A stretch of 32,931 nt of DNA from Bacteroidales bacterium (GTDB lineage: Bacteria; Bacteroidota; Bacteroidia; Bacteroidales; UBA10428). The position numbers were made by a program, and so were the translations under genes. Location of the stretch: the NCBI GenBank assembly GCA_016931575.1, contig JAFGEO010000161.1, positions 1-32,931 on the forward strand. The letters run 5' to 3'. Within the stretch, counting starts at the first letter, position 1. Each line of letters begins with the position of its first letter. Below the pieces are notes generated by a model. It saw only the letters and a list, made by a program, of their open reading frames with translations, ran no database searches and was not told the origin of the DNA. This document shows, piece by piece, positions 1-9,154 of the stretch.

Positions 1-47
1 CATTAGCGCCGATGGTACTGCATTTGCGGGAGAGTAGGTCGCTGCCT
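1..47 (+). rRNA. rrf: 5S ribosomal RNA, 3' end (partial)
   Basis: The first bases match the 3' half of a bacterial 5S rRNA: the segment CATTAGCGCCGATGGTACTG is followed by GGGAGAGTAGGTCGCTGCC, the conserved loop and closing helix of Bacteroidota 5S genes. The 5' part lies outside the window. A rho-independent terminator follows directly, so this is the end of an rRNA operon transcribed left to right. The exact 3' end (45-48) is estimated from the family. Confidence 0.88.
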
Positions 48-160
48 CTTTTTAATCCCGGTTCTCTTTGAATCGGGATTTTTTTATTTTTGCCGGTTCC
101 TTTGTGGGAATAGCACCTTTGGCGTTATAAAACGCCGGTCGCTGCTTCTTTTTAATCCCG
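37..160 (+). repeat. 24-base direct repeat of the 5S tail (37-60 and 137-160)
   Basis: Bases 37-60 (5S tail plus start of the terminator stem) recur at 137-160 with 23 of 24 bases identical, exactly 100 bases apart. The second copy lacks the preceding 5S sequence. It is preceded instead by a perfect small hairpin, GGCGTT-ATAA-AACGCC (121-136). It looks like a remnant of another rRNA operon end or of a local duplication. Confidence 0.7.
54..91 (+). terminator. Rho-independent terminator of the rRNA operon
   Basis: AATCCCG (54-60) pairs with CGGGATT (74-80) across a 13-base loop and runs into a T-rich tract. It lies a few bases after the 5S 3' end, as expected for an rRNA operon terminator. 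Confidence 0.75.
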
Positions 161-307
161 ATCTGGTTAATTACTGCTTGTTCTTTCTGCTTAAGGCAGC
201 AACGAAGGTGTAATCCTCCACGAACATAATCAGCCATCCTGCTGATCCAAAACATACCTGCCTTTGAAATGTGATGTGTTGATATTTTTCAACTCCAACC
301 CCCGAAT

Positions 308-1663
308 TTATAGGTAATCCATAATTTTCCCTGAGATCTGCAGAAGAGAGATCTCTGCCAGCTTTGTCTGGTATCTGACTGAAATCAGCCGTTCTTCAGC
401 ATCCAGCAGACTCTTTTGAACTTCACGGAGTTCAAGGCCTGATAAATTCCCCAGCTTATACCGTTCTAAGGCAATTTGAAGGTTTTCCCGCGCTACTTCA
501 AGGTTTTGCTCTTCCAATCTTAGAAGGCGTAAATTATTTTCATAGGCATAATAAATGGAAAGTAACTCCGCTTTGATATCCAGCTCTACTTCATCGCACC
601 GGATACTCCCATTCTCAATTCTTATTCGGGCATTTTGCTTATCTCTGTTTTGTTTCAGACCGTCATAAAGTTCAATACCCAGACTCAGTTCATAGTTCAT
701 TCCCCTAAGATGCTGATTGGATAATTCCCCACTACCATAGTTATTGAAGGTATACCCGTATCCCGATGAAATTTTCAGATAGGGATACGAACGCGATTTA
801 ATAATCTGATAATCCAGCTCTGATATGACCTGATTTTTCCGAGCAATGCCTATGCTGGTATTGTATTCAATTGTTTGCGCCAAAAGTTCATCGTAAACAA
901 GTTTCTCATTAATTGGGATCAGGGTGTCTTTTGGTATAATAATTTCACCAAGATTCCGGGACGACATCAACTGGTTGAGCCTGATCTGTGCAGCACGAAG
1001 CACTTCGGTCTGACGGGAATACCTGGAGCTGTCTGCATTCAGATAAACAATCGATTGCAATAGTTCCAGCTTAGAGGCACTGCCCAGGAGATATCGTTGT
1101 TTATCGATCCGTACACGCTCACGAGAGAGAGAAACTGCATAAGCCAGATTATCATACTGAATAAGCTGTTGCACATAGTTGGTATACTCTGAAACAATTT
1201 GAGCAACAAGATTCTCAACTGCCATCTGGGTTTGAAGTCCCTCCAACTCACTGAGCATACCCAGCCTCTGATAATTTTTTCTCACCTGGAATCCTCTGAA
1301 AATGGGCATTTCCAGATTAATTCCTGCCGTTCCATATGTGCTATGCATATTCTTTTGGATACTTTCATCTGCCTCTCCATAATTCTGATTGATCGTGTTC
1401 AGGGATCCCCCATACCCGTTTTGTGAAGAAATGGAAGGCCCTATACCGGCATTTCCCCAGGTATAATTATTGGAGGCAATTTCTTCCTGATTACGTATTA
1501 CCTGTAATGAAAAATTTTGTTCAAGACCTGTTTGTATGCAATAGCTCAGGTCACATACCTTTTGAGCCGGAATTTCAATAGCTGTAAGCAGTAGGAGGCT
1601 CGAAACAACTACGGTCCTAACTCTTGCCGGAAAGCGTAACTTCAGAAGGAATCTCTGGTTCAT
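308..1663 (-). CDS. TolC-family outer membrane efflux protein
   Basis: A 451-residue outer membrane channel of the TolC/OEP family, the exit duct of the tripartite pump encoded just upstream. It has an N-terminal signal peptide (hydrophobic core about residues 17-32, ending IPAQ) and then the two alpha-helical/beta-strand repeats of the family. Long helical stretches lie around residues 140-250 and 350-445, and the protein ends with a coiled, Leu/Glu-rich segment. Length is normal for TolC. The ATG at 1663 gives a 47-base overlap with the end of the pump gene. The basic stretch before the hydrophobic core makes this signal peptide long, so a start a few codons downstream is possible. It is last in a three-gene minus-strand operon that converges on the rRNA operon. 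Substrate cannot be inferred. Confidence 0.9.
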   Translation of the reverse strand: MNQRFLLKLRFPARVRTVVVSSLLLLTAIEIPAQKVCDLSYCIQTGLEQNFSLQVIRNQEEIASNNYTWGNAGIGPSISSQNGYGGSLNTINQNYGEADESIQKNMHSTYGTAGINLEMPIFRGFQVRKNYQRLGMLSELEGLQTQMAVENLVAQIVSEYTNYVQQLIQYDNLAYAVSLSRERVRIDKQRYLLGSASKLELLQSIVYLNADSSRYSRQTEVLRAAQIRLNQLMSSRNLGEIIIPKDTLIPINEKLVYDELLAQTIEYNTSIGIARKNQVISELDYQIIKSRSYPYLKISSGYGYTFNNYGSGELSNQHLRGMNYELSLGIELYDGLKQNRDKQNARIRIENGSIRCDEVELDIKAELLSIYYAYENNLRLLRLEEQNLEVARENLQIALERYKLGNLSGLELREVQKSLLDAEERLISVRYQTKLAEISLLQISGKIMDYL

Positions 1664-4600
1664 TGATCAGGTTTTTTGTTTCACTGGAAATATAAAGATA
1701 TATTGCCGGCACGATGTATAAGGTAAGCAGCGTAGAAAGCAGAAGACCGCCAACTACAGCTACCCCCATGGCAACACGACTTTGGGCACCTTCACCCCAG
1801 CCCAGGGCAAGGGGCAATACACCAAGGATAGTGGAGAGGCTGGTCATCAGGATCGGCCTGAACCGGGCTGTGGCCGCAAATTGTATTGCTTCTGTTTTAT
1901 TCTTTCCTGCCTTTTTTCGTTGATTCGCAAATTCAACAATTAAAATACCGTTTTTACATACCAGACCAATCAGCATGATAATACCGATCTGACTGAAAAT
2001 GTTCATAGTGATGTTGAAATACCACATAAATATCAATGCTCCGGTAAGGGCTAAAGGAACCGTCATCATAACAATGATTGGATCCCTGAAACTTTCGAAC
2101 TGGGCCGAAAGCGCAAGAAAAATCAGTAAAATAGCCAGGATAAATGCAAACATCAGACTGGAAGAACTCTCTCGGAAATCTTTTGAGTCGCCTGCAAGGG
2201 CAGTCCTGAATGATTCGTCAAGCACACTGGCTGCTATCTTATCCATCTCTTCAATTCCCTGACTGATCGTTTTTCCATCGGCAAGGCCTGCAGAAATAGT
2301 GGCTGCCACAAAACGATTATACCGATATAACTGAGGTGGGGCGGTCGATTCCTGTAAAGTCACGAAGTTGTCCAGTTGGACCATATGTCCTTTGTTGTTT
2401 TTTATATAAAGTGATTTCAGATCAAGGGGGTCATTGCGGTCATCGCGGGCCAGTTCACCCAGTATCTGGTATTGTTTACCGTTCATAATAAAATACCCAA
2501 AACGCTGGCCGCTAAGTGCAAGTTGGAGGGTTTGGCCAATATTTTGTGTGGATACCCCGACTAAATTTGCTTTATCACGGTTGATAAGTAATTGTAGCTC
2601 GGGTTTGGTGAATTTCAAGTCTACATCAGCCATGGTAAAAGTTGGATTGTCGTATACCTTTGCCATAAATACGGGTAAGATCTCCCGGAGTTTTTCAATA
2701 TTGGGGGCCTGCAATACATATTGTATGGGCAATCCGGCACGTCGGCCGCCGAAAGTAGATTGTTGTATAACGCTTGCACGTGAACGTGTCATCTTCCTGA
2801 GTTCAGCAGCTACCTGACCAGCTATTTCTTGCTGGGTTCTTTTTCTTTTATCCGGATTGACCAGTGAGATACGGATGAATCCTCCGCCTTTCCATGCCCT
2901 TCCAATTATTTTTTCATATTCAGGGACTTTTTCTTTACTCATCTCATAGACTTCTTCTACATAGTTCAGGTTGAAGTCGTAAGTAGAACCTTCCTGCGAA
3001 TTAATTCTGATTACAAGCTGCGAACGATCTTCAAGAGGTGCCATTTCAGCAGGTATGGAAGTCCAGAGAAGAACAATCAATATGCCGGCCAGTCCAAGAA
3101 TAATCAAGGAGATGTATTTTTTTTGCAGGAAATTCTTCAGGGAGTTTTGATAGGCCTGGTTCAGGGATACAAAGTACTTTTCCGTGAAAAGATAAGCCTT
3201 GCTTCGGGTATGCCTGGATTTTAGTAATTTTGTCGACAGCATGGGTGTAAAGGTCAATGCCACAAAGGATGAAATAATTACCGCCCCGGCAATGACGATA
3301 CTGAACTCCCGGAAGAGCCTTCCAGTCATCCCCTCCAGAAATACAATGGGCATAAAAACAGCAACCAGGGTAATGGTTGTAGAAATAATTGCAAAGAATA
3401 TTTCGTTGGCTCCTTTGAATCCGGCTTCAAGGGGTGTCATACCCTGCTCAATTTTTACATAGATATTCTCCATCATCACAATCGCATCATCGACAACCAA
3501 ACCAATCGACAGAACAATAGCCAGCAGGGTAAGTACATTAATCGTGAAGCCTGCTATAAACATAATGAAGAATGAACCAATTAGTGAAACGGGAATTACC
3601 AGGATAGGGATTATCGTGGTGCGCCAATCTCTCAGGAAAATGAATATGATAAGAACTACCAGGATAAAAGCCAGGTATATGGTATACTGCACTTCATCAA
3701 TGGATGAACGGATATAATCGGTATTATCAAAACCGATATCATACTCGACATCCTCAGGGAGGTTTTTCTTAATGTATTTGAGGCGGTCGTATATTTCATC
3801 CACTATTTCAATGTGGTTGGCTCCCGGTTGAGGAATGATAACAGTTGCTACCATGGGAATGCCGTTCATTTTTAAAATTCCATGCAAATCCTCAGGTCCC
3901 AATTCAGCTCTTCCTACATCACTCAGACGGATGATCTGATCGCCTGCCTGACGCAATACGAGGTGGTTGAATTCCTGGGGAGTGGTCATCAAACCCAATG
4001 TGCGAATGGTTAGTTCCGTATTATTACCCTCAATGCTACCTGCAGGCAGTTCTATATTTTCACGCTGGAGGGCATTTTTTACATCCTGGGGTGTCATTTG
4101 GTACCCTGCAAGTTTTTCCGGATCGAGCCATATTCGCATAGCATAGCGTTTTTCACCCCATATCATGACTGCGCTGACACCCTCTATGGTCTGCAATTGC
4201 TCTTTAAAGGTAAGTTCGGCTATTTCGGAGAGTTCCAGGAGCGATCGTTGGGCACTCTTTACCGCGATCATCAGTATTGGGCTGGCATCTGCATCTGCTT
4301 TGGAAACCGTGGGAGGATCGCAATCCTGTGGTAAAAACCGCTGTGCCTGCGATACCTTATCACGAACATCGTTTGCTGCGGTTTCCATGTTCACGGAGAG
4401 TTCAAACTCAACGGTTATATAACTTTGGCCCTGCCTGCTGGTACTGGTCAGTGTACGAATTCCCTGTATGCCATTGATGGATTGTTCAAGGGGTTCGGTT
4501 ATCTGGGTTTCTATTACATCCGAATTAGCTCCGGGGTAGGAGGTTCGAATGGATATAATGGGAGGATCAACACTTGGGAATTCCCGCACACCCAGATAAG

Positions 4601-4688
4601 TCATCCCGATGACTCCGAATAAAAGAATGACCAGGGAGAACACAGTGGCCAATACAGGCCGTCTTATACTTATGGATGACAAACTCAC
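1617..4688 (-). CDS. RND efflux pump inner-membrane transporter (AcrB/MexB-like)
   Basis: A 1,023-residue resistance-nodulation-division proton antiporter of the hydrophobe/amphiphile type. It opens with the standard first membrane helix (residues 11-32). It has the large periplasmic porter domains between TM1-TM2 and TM7-TM8, and two six-helix bundles. The proton-relay pair is visible as D400-D401 in the GLVVDDAIVMMEN motif of TM4, and the matching lysine is in LVCKNGIL in the second bundle. Full length compared with family members (about 1,000-1,050). It overlaps the adaptor gene by 4 bases (ATGA, 4685-4688), which suggests translational coupling, and the channel gene by 47 bases. It probably expels hydrophobic compounds, bile-salt-like molecules or drugs; the sequence alone does not tell which. 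Confidence 0.95.
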   Translation of the reverse strand: MSLSSISIRRPVLATVFSLVILLFGVIGMTYLGVREFPSVDPPIISIRTSYPGANSDVIETQITEPLEQSINGIQGIRTLTSTSRQGQSYITVEFELSVNMETAANDVRDKVSQAQRFLPQDCDPPTVSKADADASPILMIAVKSAQRSLLELSEIAELTFKEQLQTIEGVSAVMIWGEKRYAMRIWLDPEKLAGYQMTPQDVKNALQRENIELPAGSIEGNNTELTIRTLGLMTTPQEFNHLVLRQAGDQIIRLSDVGRAELGPEDLHGILKMNGIPMVATVIIPQPGANHIEIVDEIYDRLKYIKKNLPEDVEYDIGFDNTDYIRSSIDEVQYTIYLAFILVVLIIFIFLRDWRTTIIPILVIPVSLIGSFFIMFIAGFTINVLTLLAIVLSIGLVVDDAIVMMENIYVKIEQGMTPLEAGFKGANEIFFAIISTTITLVAVFMPIVFLEGMTGRLFREFSIVIAGAVIISSFVALTFTPMLSTKLLKSRHTRSKAYLFTEKYFVSLNQAYQNSLKNFLQKKYISLIILGLAGILIVLLWTSIPAEMAPLEDRSQLVIRINSQEGSTYDFNLNYVEEVYEMSKEKVPEYEKIIGRAWKGGGFIRISLVNPDKRKRTQQEIAGQVAAELRKMTRSRASVIQQSTFGGRRAGLPIQYVLQAPNIEKLREILPVFMAKVYDNPTFTMADVDLKFTKPELQLLINRDKANLVGVSTQNIGQTLQLALSGQRFGYFIMNGKQYQILGELARDDRNDPLDLKSLYIKNNKGHMVQLDNFVTLQESTAPPQLYRYNRFVAATISAGLADGKTISQGIEEMDKIAASVLDESFRTALAGDSKDFRESSSSLMFAFILAILLIFLALSAQFESFRDPIIVMMTVPLALTGALIFMWYFNITMNIFSQIGIIMLIGLVCKNGILIVEFANQRKKAGKNKTEAIQFAATARFRPILMTSLSTILGVLPLALGWGEGAQSRVAMGVAVVGGLLLSTLLTLYIVPAIYLYISSETKNLINEPEIPSEVTLSGKS

Positions 4689-5821
4689 GGCAGACTTTTT
4701 TCCTGGTAACTGTTACGAATAAGTGTATCGAGTCGGATCGGGATGTTTTGACGCAATTGTAAAATAGCTGTTGTAAGCAGGGTATCACCAAAATGCAGCC
4801 CTTTTATTACCTCAACATGCGATTCGGTGCGTAATCCCAGAGTAAGCTTAACCTCTTCAGTTATACCGTTTTTATAAATATAAACTTTTTCGCCTTCCAT
4901 CTCAGGAATTACTGCCTCAGAGGGTATGGCAATGGCACTATCTCTTTCGGAGAAAAGCACACCAACACTCACGAAGCGTCCGGGTTTTAATTCTTCATTA
5001 CGATTAGGATACAAGGCTCTTACAGCAATAGTGCGTGTTTCCTGATCGACTTTGGGGTCGACTGCATAAACCTTCGCCTGAAAGGTTTTTTGTACTCCAT
5101 CAATTACGAATGAGATGGGAAATCCAGGCGAAACTTTCCCGGCATACCGCTCAGGGATCGAGAATTCTACTTTTAAAGGACTGGTTTTAACCAAACTCAC
5201 TATTCTGGTCTGGGTGGTAGCATAAGCTCCTTCACTTATCATCCGCAATCCGACAAGGCCATCAAAGGGGGCACGAAGCTCGGTTTCAGATATGCGGGCC
5301 TCAATGAGCATGATATCCGCTTCAATGGATTGAAGTTCAGTAGCTGTCTGATCGTAACTCTCCCGGCTTATTGCATCGCTCTCAAGCAACTGACGCTGAC
5401 GAAATTCCCTATCCAGACTGAGTTTTAACTGAGCTTGCAGTTTTAAGAGTTGTGCCTGTAAGGGTTTATCATTTATTTTTGCCAATAATTCACCCTTCTT
5501 AACATGGCTTCCCTCTGTGAAGAAGATGCTTACTACTTTGCCCGAGGTCTCGAAGGAGAGCTCCACCTCTTCATCCGGAATTAAAGTACCTGTGCTTTTA
5601 ATAAGCTCATTCATTGTTACAGGCTCTATGATATAACCACTGGCAAGAAGAATCTGCTCTTTATTACGCAAATTCTGGTTAGCAGTGGATGATCCGCTTT
5701 TCTTACCCTGATCGGCTTGAAATAATAGTTTTAGCTTGGGATAAAAAATTATACCAAGCAGGACAACGATCAGAATAGCAATACGATACATTCTGAATCT
5801 CTTTTTGCTGATGGCTGTCAT
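4685..5821 (-). CDS. RND efflux periplasmic adaptor subunit (membrane fusion protein)
   Basis: A 378-residue HlyD/AcrA-type membrane fusion protein linking the RND pump to the TolC-like channel. Residues about 12-33 form an N-terminal membrane anchor and no lipobox is seen. A lipoyl/barrel-sandwich half (about 75-125, with SFETSGKVVSIFF and EGSHVKKGELLAKI) precedes an alpha-helical hairpin (about 125-180). The second lipoyl half (ELRAPFDGLVG) and the beta-barrel (about 215-290, VEFSIPERYAGKV) follow, then the membrane-proximal domain. It is first in the operon adaptor-pump-channel. A promoter candidate lies about 60 bases upstream at 5883-5915. Confidence 0.93.
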   Translation of the reverse strand: MTAISKKRFRMYRIAILIVVLLGIIFYPKLKLLFQADQGKKSGSSTANQNLRNKEQILLASGYIIEPVTMNELIKSTGTLIPDEEVELSFETSGKVVSIFFTEGSHVKKGELLAKINDKPLQAQLLKLQAQLKLSLDREFRQRQLLESDAISRESYDQTATELQSIEADIMLIEARISETELRAPFDGLVGLRMISEGAYATTQTRIVSLVKTSPLKVEFSIPERYAGKVSPGFPISFVIDGVQKTFQAKVYAVDPKVDQETRTIAVRALYPNRNEELKPGRFVSVGVLFSERDSAIAIPSEAVIPEMEGEKVYIYKNGITEEVKLTLGLRTESHVEVIKGLHFGDTLLTTAILQLRQNIPIRLDTLIRNSYQEKSLP

Positions 5822-5882
5822 TGAATAGTCCGTATTAGTTTATGCGTTGATGTGTCATTACAGGATCAGCCTGGTTTAACCG

Positions 5883-5915
5883 AAATTTTCTAATAAGTTA
5901 TTACTAAAATACAAA
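5883..5915 (-). promoter_or_regulatory. Candidate promoter of the RND efflux operon
   Basis: Read on the minus strand, TTTG (5912-5915) is followed by a 19-base spacer and TAGAAAATTT (5883-5892). The -33 box and spacing fit the Bacteroidota consensus; the -7 box has the TA but an imperfect TTTG. It lies about 60 bases before the adaptor ATG. Confidence 0.4.
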
Positions 5916-5939
5916 TTGGCCGGAAGATTTTTCCAAATA

Positions 5940-6300
5940 TTCTCTCTTAACTGAGCGTATCTTGCATTTTTTATTCGCATCTCTTATGGGATAAACCCAA
6001 GTCCTTTCCCTTAAGCGTATCTCAGCTTTAGCCAGCAATGGCTCATGAAAAGCTTGAAATTGTTTATACGCATTGAAGATTATGAATCTGGGTCGCGTAG
6101 TTCCTGTTAACTACCTTGTTTTCCTTTAGGCTGTCTGATCAACCTCCTTTAGTCAGGAATTAATCGCCAGATTCCTGAGAATGGTGCCGGAATAAAGCCT
6201 TGTAAACGCCCGCAATACCAATAAACTAATATACCATCCCTTAAGCACCCCCAACCGCATCAACACCTAAACAGATTTCAACTAAACTGTACTACTTTCA
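5940..6300. other. Intergenic stretch between divergent efflux and PUL genes, no gene seen
   Basis: The divergent gap 5822-6495 carries one promoter candidate at each end. Between about 5940 and 6300 I see no convincing ORF, RNA gene, hairpin terminator or repeat on either strand. Confidence 0.5.
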
Positions 6301-6344
6301 CAGTATAATTATTATTTTTATCAGGTGAACTGATCATAAACCAA

Positions 6345-6373
6345 TTGACTATTTTTTTTAGACTTGTAAATTG
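6345..6373 (+). promoter_or_regulatory. Weak candidate promoter for the GH10 xylanase gene
   Basis: TTG (6345-6347), a 19-base spacer and TAAATTG (6367-6373) resemble the Bacteroidota pattern, but the -7 box lacks one T of TAnnTTTG. It would give a leader of about 115 bases. Judged by eye only. Confidence 0.25.
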
Positions 6374-6495
6374 AACGCACGGATTAAACTATGGAAAAGA
6401 GTTCTTAAGTGAAATAAATTCTGTTAATTGCGATGCGATATTTTTATAAGGTTTTAGTTATAAAACTTAACGTAATCAGATAATAATCACAAAGT

Positions 6496-8583
6496 ATGAA
6501 AAGACTACTACTTTTATTTGTAATCGTTTTAACAACGATCAGCATGATGGGGCAAAATGAACCTGTCATTGTTGAAGCAGAATCAGGGATGCTGGGTTTA
6601 GATTATGCGACCCTGACAGCCGGAGATGTTACCTACATCGCCCCTCAAACGAATTATGTCGGTACTACTAATCCTGGGACAGCTGATAAAGTTGCAAGTT
6701 ATACGGTGAATTTTGCCGACTCAGGTACTTACAAACTGTTCCTTCGGGTTAGGGTCGGAAATTCGGGAGCTGATGACGACAGCTATTTCTATGCAAATGG
6801 CTTTGGCTCCAAGGATCCGCTCGTGGATGATGACTGGATTATTTGTAATAATGTCTGGTCTGCCGGATACACAATTCTTACGGATGTTGTGGAAGAAACC
6901 GGTGATGCCGGGACTAATCTGTGGAAATGGGTAAACTTCTCAGATTACACTGGTTACGAAGATCCCAGGACTTTCCGCGTTGAGCTGGGTGACCTGACGC
7001 AAACCTTCCAGATCGGAGCCCGTGAGAATGGATTCGAAGTCGATAAGATCGCTTTCGGCCGCGAAGGCATATACTATACGGTTGATAACCTCAATAAGGG
7101 TGAAGCCGGTAATGATTATCCTCCGGGAGAAGAACCCGTTGGCCCTCCACTGGCCGATGGACTTGAAAAATTCTTAGGTTGTAGTTTCGGTCCTGATTCA
7201 AAAATTGATTTTGAAGGCTACTGGAACCAGGTGACCCCCGGAAACGGAGGAAAATGGGGTTGGGTCGAAGGGACCCGCGATGTCATGAGCTGGACTGACC
7301 TCGACGAAGCCTATCAGGTAGCCATGGATAATGATTTTTTCTATAAGCACCATGTTCTCGTTTGGGGCTCTCAACAACCCTCCTGGCTTGCTGCTCTCGA
7401 CTCGGCTGAGCAACGTGCCGAACTTGAGGAGTGGTTCTCTGCGGTGGCCGAACGTTATCCTGACCTTGACATGATTGAGGTAGTGAATGAGCCCCTGCAT
7501 GCTCCGCCCGATGCCAACCATGAAGGTGGATACATTGGTGCACTTGGAGGAAGCGGAGAAACCGGCTGGGACTGGATTATCGAAGCGTTCCGGATGGCAC
7601 GTTCTGCCTTTACGGATACTACCATGCTGATGATCAACGAGTACAGCATCATGAACGATGTTCAGAATACCGAGGATTACATGGAGATCATCAGGCTTCT
7701 GATGGCCGAGGATACCCTGATTGATGCCATCGGTTTCCAGGCACACGGTTTTTCGCATACCGCTTCAAATGCAACTTACCTCCGCAATATCGACTCCCTG
7801 GCCAGCACGGGCCTACCAATCTATGTTACTGAGCTGGATATTGACGGCAATACAGATCTTCAACAGGTTCATGGCTATATGAATCTGTTCCCCCTGTTCT
7901 GGGAGCACCCTGCTATCAAAGGGATCACCCTGTGGGGATTCCGCCCTGCCATGTGGCGCGGTGACGAAGGTGCCTACCTGATCGATGAATATGGGGTTGA
8001 AAGACCTGCCATGCTTTGGCTAAGAGCCTACCTGAAGGATGAAGTAGTTCCCAATGAGGTGATTACAGTTTCCTCTTCCGGCGACGTAACCTCTATTGAC
8101 GAGAAAGGCGGCGTACTGCAAATGTTTGCTGAAGTTTTCCCGGATACATCCACTATCCAGACTGTCTACTGGCAGGTTAGCAGTTCTTCAATTGCCAGCA
8201 TCAACCAGGAGGGAGTGCTGACAGCGGTTTCCGATGGTACGGTTACAGTGTATGCCCGATCACTGGAACTTGATTCTGACGTGTCAGGACAAATGGACAT
8301 TACTATTACAGGTCAGGTTGACGCAGTTGAAAGTCTTAGCGCCGGCAATGCTGAAATCCTTATCTATCCGAACCCATCACAGGATGGTAACTTCAGGATT
8401 GAAAACCTGGAAAACATGAAGTCTGTTGTTGTAATGACCATGGAAGGTAGATCTCTTATGAACTATGATGTTCAGAACGAAACAGCATTCGATATTAATC
8501 TGAACCTTCCTGAAGGAATGTACATCATCAGGATCTCGGATGGGACGGCTTTCTATCATTCTAAACTTTGTGTAAGGGATTAG
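6496..8583 (+). CDS. GH10 endo-1,4-beta-xylanase with N-terminal binding-like domain, Big2 domain and T9SS sorting domain
   Basis: A 695-residue secreted endo-xylanase cutting internal beta-1,4 bonds of xylan. Domain order: signal peptide (1-19, ending MMGQ); a jelly-roll domain starting VEAESG (about 24-200) that resembles carbohydrate-binding modules; the GH10 barrel (about 222-513) with acid/base E332 in VVNEPLH and nucleophile E446 in YVTELDID, plus the WGFRPAMW motif near its end; a bacterial Ig-like (Big2) domain (about 520-610); and a T9SS type A C-terminal domain (about 620-695, beginning IYPNPS, ending in a short beta-rich tail). T9SS export implies release or attachment at the cell surface. 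It opens the plus-strand PUL and is followed by two hairpins that probably end its transcript, so it is likely its own transcription unit. Catalytic residues are inferred from family motifs. Confidence 0.95.
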   Translation: MKRLLLLFVIVLTTISMMGQNEPVIVEAESGMLGLDYATLTAGDVTYIAPQTNYVGTTNPGTADKVASYTVNFADSGTYKLFLRVRVGNSGADDDSYFYANGFGSKDPLVDDDWIICNNVWSAGYTILTDVVEETGDAGTNLWKWVNFSDYTGYEDPRTFRVELGDLTQTFQIGARENGFEVDKIAFGREGIYYTVDNLNKGEAGNDYPPGEEPVGPPLADGLEKFLGCSFGPDSKIDFEGYWNQVTPGNGGKWGWVEGTRDVMSWTDLDEAYQVAMDNDFFYKHHVLVWGSQQPSWLAALDSAEQRAELEEWFSAVAERYPDLDMIEVVNEPLHAPPDANHEGGYIGALGGSGETGWDWIIEAFRMARSAFTDTTMLMINEYSIMNDVQNTEDYMEIIRLLMAEDTLIDAIGFQAHGFSHTASNATYLRNIDSLASTGLPIYVTELDIDGNTDLQQVHGYMNLFPLFWEHPAIKGITLWGFRPAMWRGDEGAYLIDEYGVERPAMLWLRAYLKDEVVPNEVITVSSSGDVTSIDEKGGVLQMFAEVFPDTSTIQTVYWQVSSSSIASINQEGVLTAVSDGTVTVYARSLELDSDVSGQMDITITGQVDAVESLSAGNAEILIYPNPSQDGNFRIENLENMKSVVVMTMEGRSLMNYDVQNETAFDINLNLPEGMYIIRISDGTAFYHSKLCVRD

Positions 8584-8600
8584 TAGACAGATACATAACT

Positions 8601-8627
8601 GAATACGGATTAATTTAGGCCGTATTC
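8601..8627 (+). terminator. Small hairpin after the GH10 gene
   Basis: GAATACGG (8601-8608) pairs perfectly with CCGTATTC (8620-8627) across 11 bases. It is not followed by a T-run, so it may only support the stronger terminator 12 bases downstream. Confidence 0.4.
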
Positions 8628-8638
8628 TATTACGAATT

Positions 8639-8670
8639 AAGGGGACGACCCACCAGTCGTCCCCTTTTTG
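8639..8670 (+). terminator. Strong rho-independent terminator after the GH10 gene
   Basis: AAGGGGACGAC (8639-8649) and GTCGTCCCCTT (8656-8666) form a perfect 11-bp stem with a 6-base loop, followed by T residues. The near-symmetric A/T ends would let it work in both directions. It separates the GH10 gene from the GH8 gene. Confidence 0.88.
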
Positions 8671-9154
8671 CTACATGACCGGTCTGGACCTCAAAAAATC
8701 CGAAAAATTATTTTTCAATTGGGGAGGAAGATCCCAACACACGGGGTATTAGTAGAACCTCAATTCAGCGGACGGAGACTGGGTTTACCGGATTCGGTTA
8801 GCTTTAGTACCCTCTACGGGAATTTTTGCAATCCGGAATCCCTACTGGCTACTGAAGATGGGTTAAAAAAGAGTTAAAATCTGAGAAATCAAAAATGAAC
8901 TTCTCATTTCCGATTCATTCCGTAACGCAGATCAAGGTGGGTATTGTGAGGTGATCGACAAGAATTGCAGGGAGGGAATAATGCATCCAGGCTATATCAT
9001 TCGTCAATCCTGTATGCCAGTTGAGAAAAGTATTTTGTGCGCATCTGCTCGGCACTTGCGATTAATTTATATATTTAATAGATGCCTTTTGGCCCTCCCA
9101 GGCTGAGGCTCTATAATAAAGGTACTTGATGTTTAATGCTTAAATAAATCAGTT
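8671..9154. other. Intergenic stretch before the GH8 gene, no gene recognised
   Basis: A 69-codon open frame at 8668-8877 starts inside the terminator tail and resembles nothing I know, so it is not called. A weak match to the GH51/GH43 upstream element (TATATCATTCGTC, 8993-9005) lies about 150 bases before the GH8 start. No convincing promoter pair was seen. Confidence 0.4.

Noticed and set aside
52-255. 67-codon minus-strand ORF beside the 5S gene
   Set aside because: It overlaps the rRNA terminator and the 5S tail repeat and has no protein-like features.
7198-7758. 186-codon minus-strand ORF inside the GH10 gene
   Set aside because: It lies fully opposite the catalytic barrel with its conserved motifs and resembles no protein family; a shadow of the real reading frame.
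8668-8877. 69-codon plus-strand ORF after the GH10 terminator
   Set aside because: It begins inside the terminator tail, shows no family motif, signal peptide or promoter, and its composition gives no sign of selection. Treated as chance.
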